Shown here one piece after another: positions 62,874 to 64,000 of a DNA stretch of 64,000 nt. Within the stretch, counting starts at the first letter, position 1. Every line of letters starts with the position of its first letter. A program made the position numbers and the translations under genes. This DNA is from DASVEG01 sp035540495 (lineage in GTDB: Bacteria; Actinomycetota; Acidimicrobiia; Acidimicrobiales; CADCTF01), in the NCBI GenBank assembly GCA_035540495.1, contig DATLGL010000015.1, forward strand, positions 1-64,000, written 5' to 3'. Under the pieces are notes generated by a model that had not been told where the DNA came from, made no database searches, and saw only the letters and a list, made by a program, of their open reading frames with translations.

Positions 62874-62877
<4 letters not shown>
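61651..62877 (+). CDS. MFS transporter
   Basis: 408 aa from a TTG in a TTGA overlap (a GTG 12 bases later is an alternative). About 12 membrane helices, with the loop 2-3 motif GAVVGRLGERKAMTL, a WLLARLAYVTDVMPPTLRGRALSTLGG helix 4-5 region and a second-half FYPAGSASDRFGRKFVAV. Substrate unknown; the position after an acyl-CoA dehydrogenase may suggest export or uptake of an organic acid. Confidence 0.88.

Positions 62878-64000
<1,123 letters not shown>

Overview
The window is very GC-rich, gene-dense DNA of an actinobacterium, most likely class Acidimicrobiia; that rank is inferred from gene content, not proven. Pointers are a fused 2-oxoglutarate decarboxylase/dehydrogenase (Kgd type), GTP-dependent PEP carboxykinase, a luciferase-like oxidoreductase of the F420 type, a UvrD2-type helicase with HRDC tail, a MhuD-like haem oxygenase, GTG/TTG starts, and many genes whose only promoter-like signal is a TANNNT hexamer 6-7 nt before the start codon (leaderless pattern). 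No rRNA, tRNA, CRISPR array or prophage was seen. I count 60 protein genes (two cut by the window edges) plus one decayed insertion sequence. Many same-strand neighbours overlap by 1-4 bases (ATGA/GTGA/TTGA/TGATG), so translational coupling is the rule.

Layout. 1-8030 (+): a branched-chain amino acid or amide type ABC uptake cassette with a binding protein, a LivH-LivM fused permease, an MFS-LivF-LivG triple fusion and a secreted protein. 8043-13099 (-): NUDIX hydrolase, sugar-nucleotide transferase, RecG and a FakA-like DAK2 protein, divergent from rpmB (L28). 13332-15662 (-): APH-fold kinase, thiD, thiL. 15681-17973 (+): a degenerate cold-shock-domain protein and pckG. 18055-20145: a DUF222/HNH gene and an ISL3-like remnant. 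20160-23343: small kinase, MmcQ/YjbR protein, LigD-type polymerase with an ATP-dependent ligase, and a lone RAM-domain protein. 23318-28854: a large GGDEF/EAL signalling protein, a membrane protein, a VOC/haem oxygenase/carbonic anhydrase group and an orphan sensor-like protein. 28855-34911 (-): an acyl-CoA operon (AMACR-type enzyme, PIG-L deacetylase, phosphatase, acyl-CoA ligase, Fe-ADH) plus an alpha/beta hydrolase. 34947-41379 (+): membrane adenylate cyclase, LLM oxidoreductase, then a galactoside set (GH1, GH36, GalK). 41364-47002 (-): a seven-gene cell-envelope operon with a hydrolase, a membrane-embedded MurF-like ligase, Ddl, a zincin, a GNAT, a PH-SHOCT protein and a metal-receptor protein. 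47338-50744 (+): UvrD2-like helicase, DUF2505, a sigma region 4-like miniprotein and an unknown. 50741-55796: thioesterase, ExoIII, DsbA-like, a NYN-S1-histone-H1-like fusion, a HAD hydrolase and a nucleotidyltransferase. 55801-59451 (-): kgd. 59523-64000 (+): acyl-CoA dehydrogenase, hot-dog-like protein, MFS transporter and ettA.

The strongest candidates for undescribed biology are the NYN RNase-S1-KKA-tail protein, the MFS-ABC-ABC transporter fusion, the membrane MurF-like/Ddl operon, and the orphan sigma-region-4-like protein. The physiology suggested is heterotrophic: amino acid and galactoside uptake and breakdown, acyl-CoA metabolism, gluconeogenesis via PEPCK and a Kgd-type TCA cycle.
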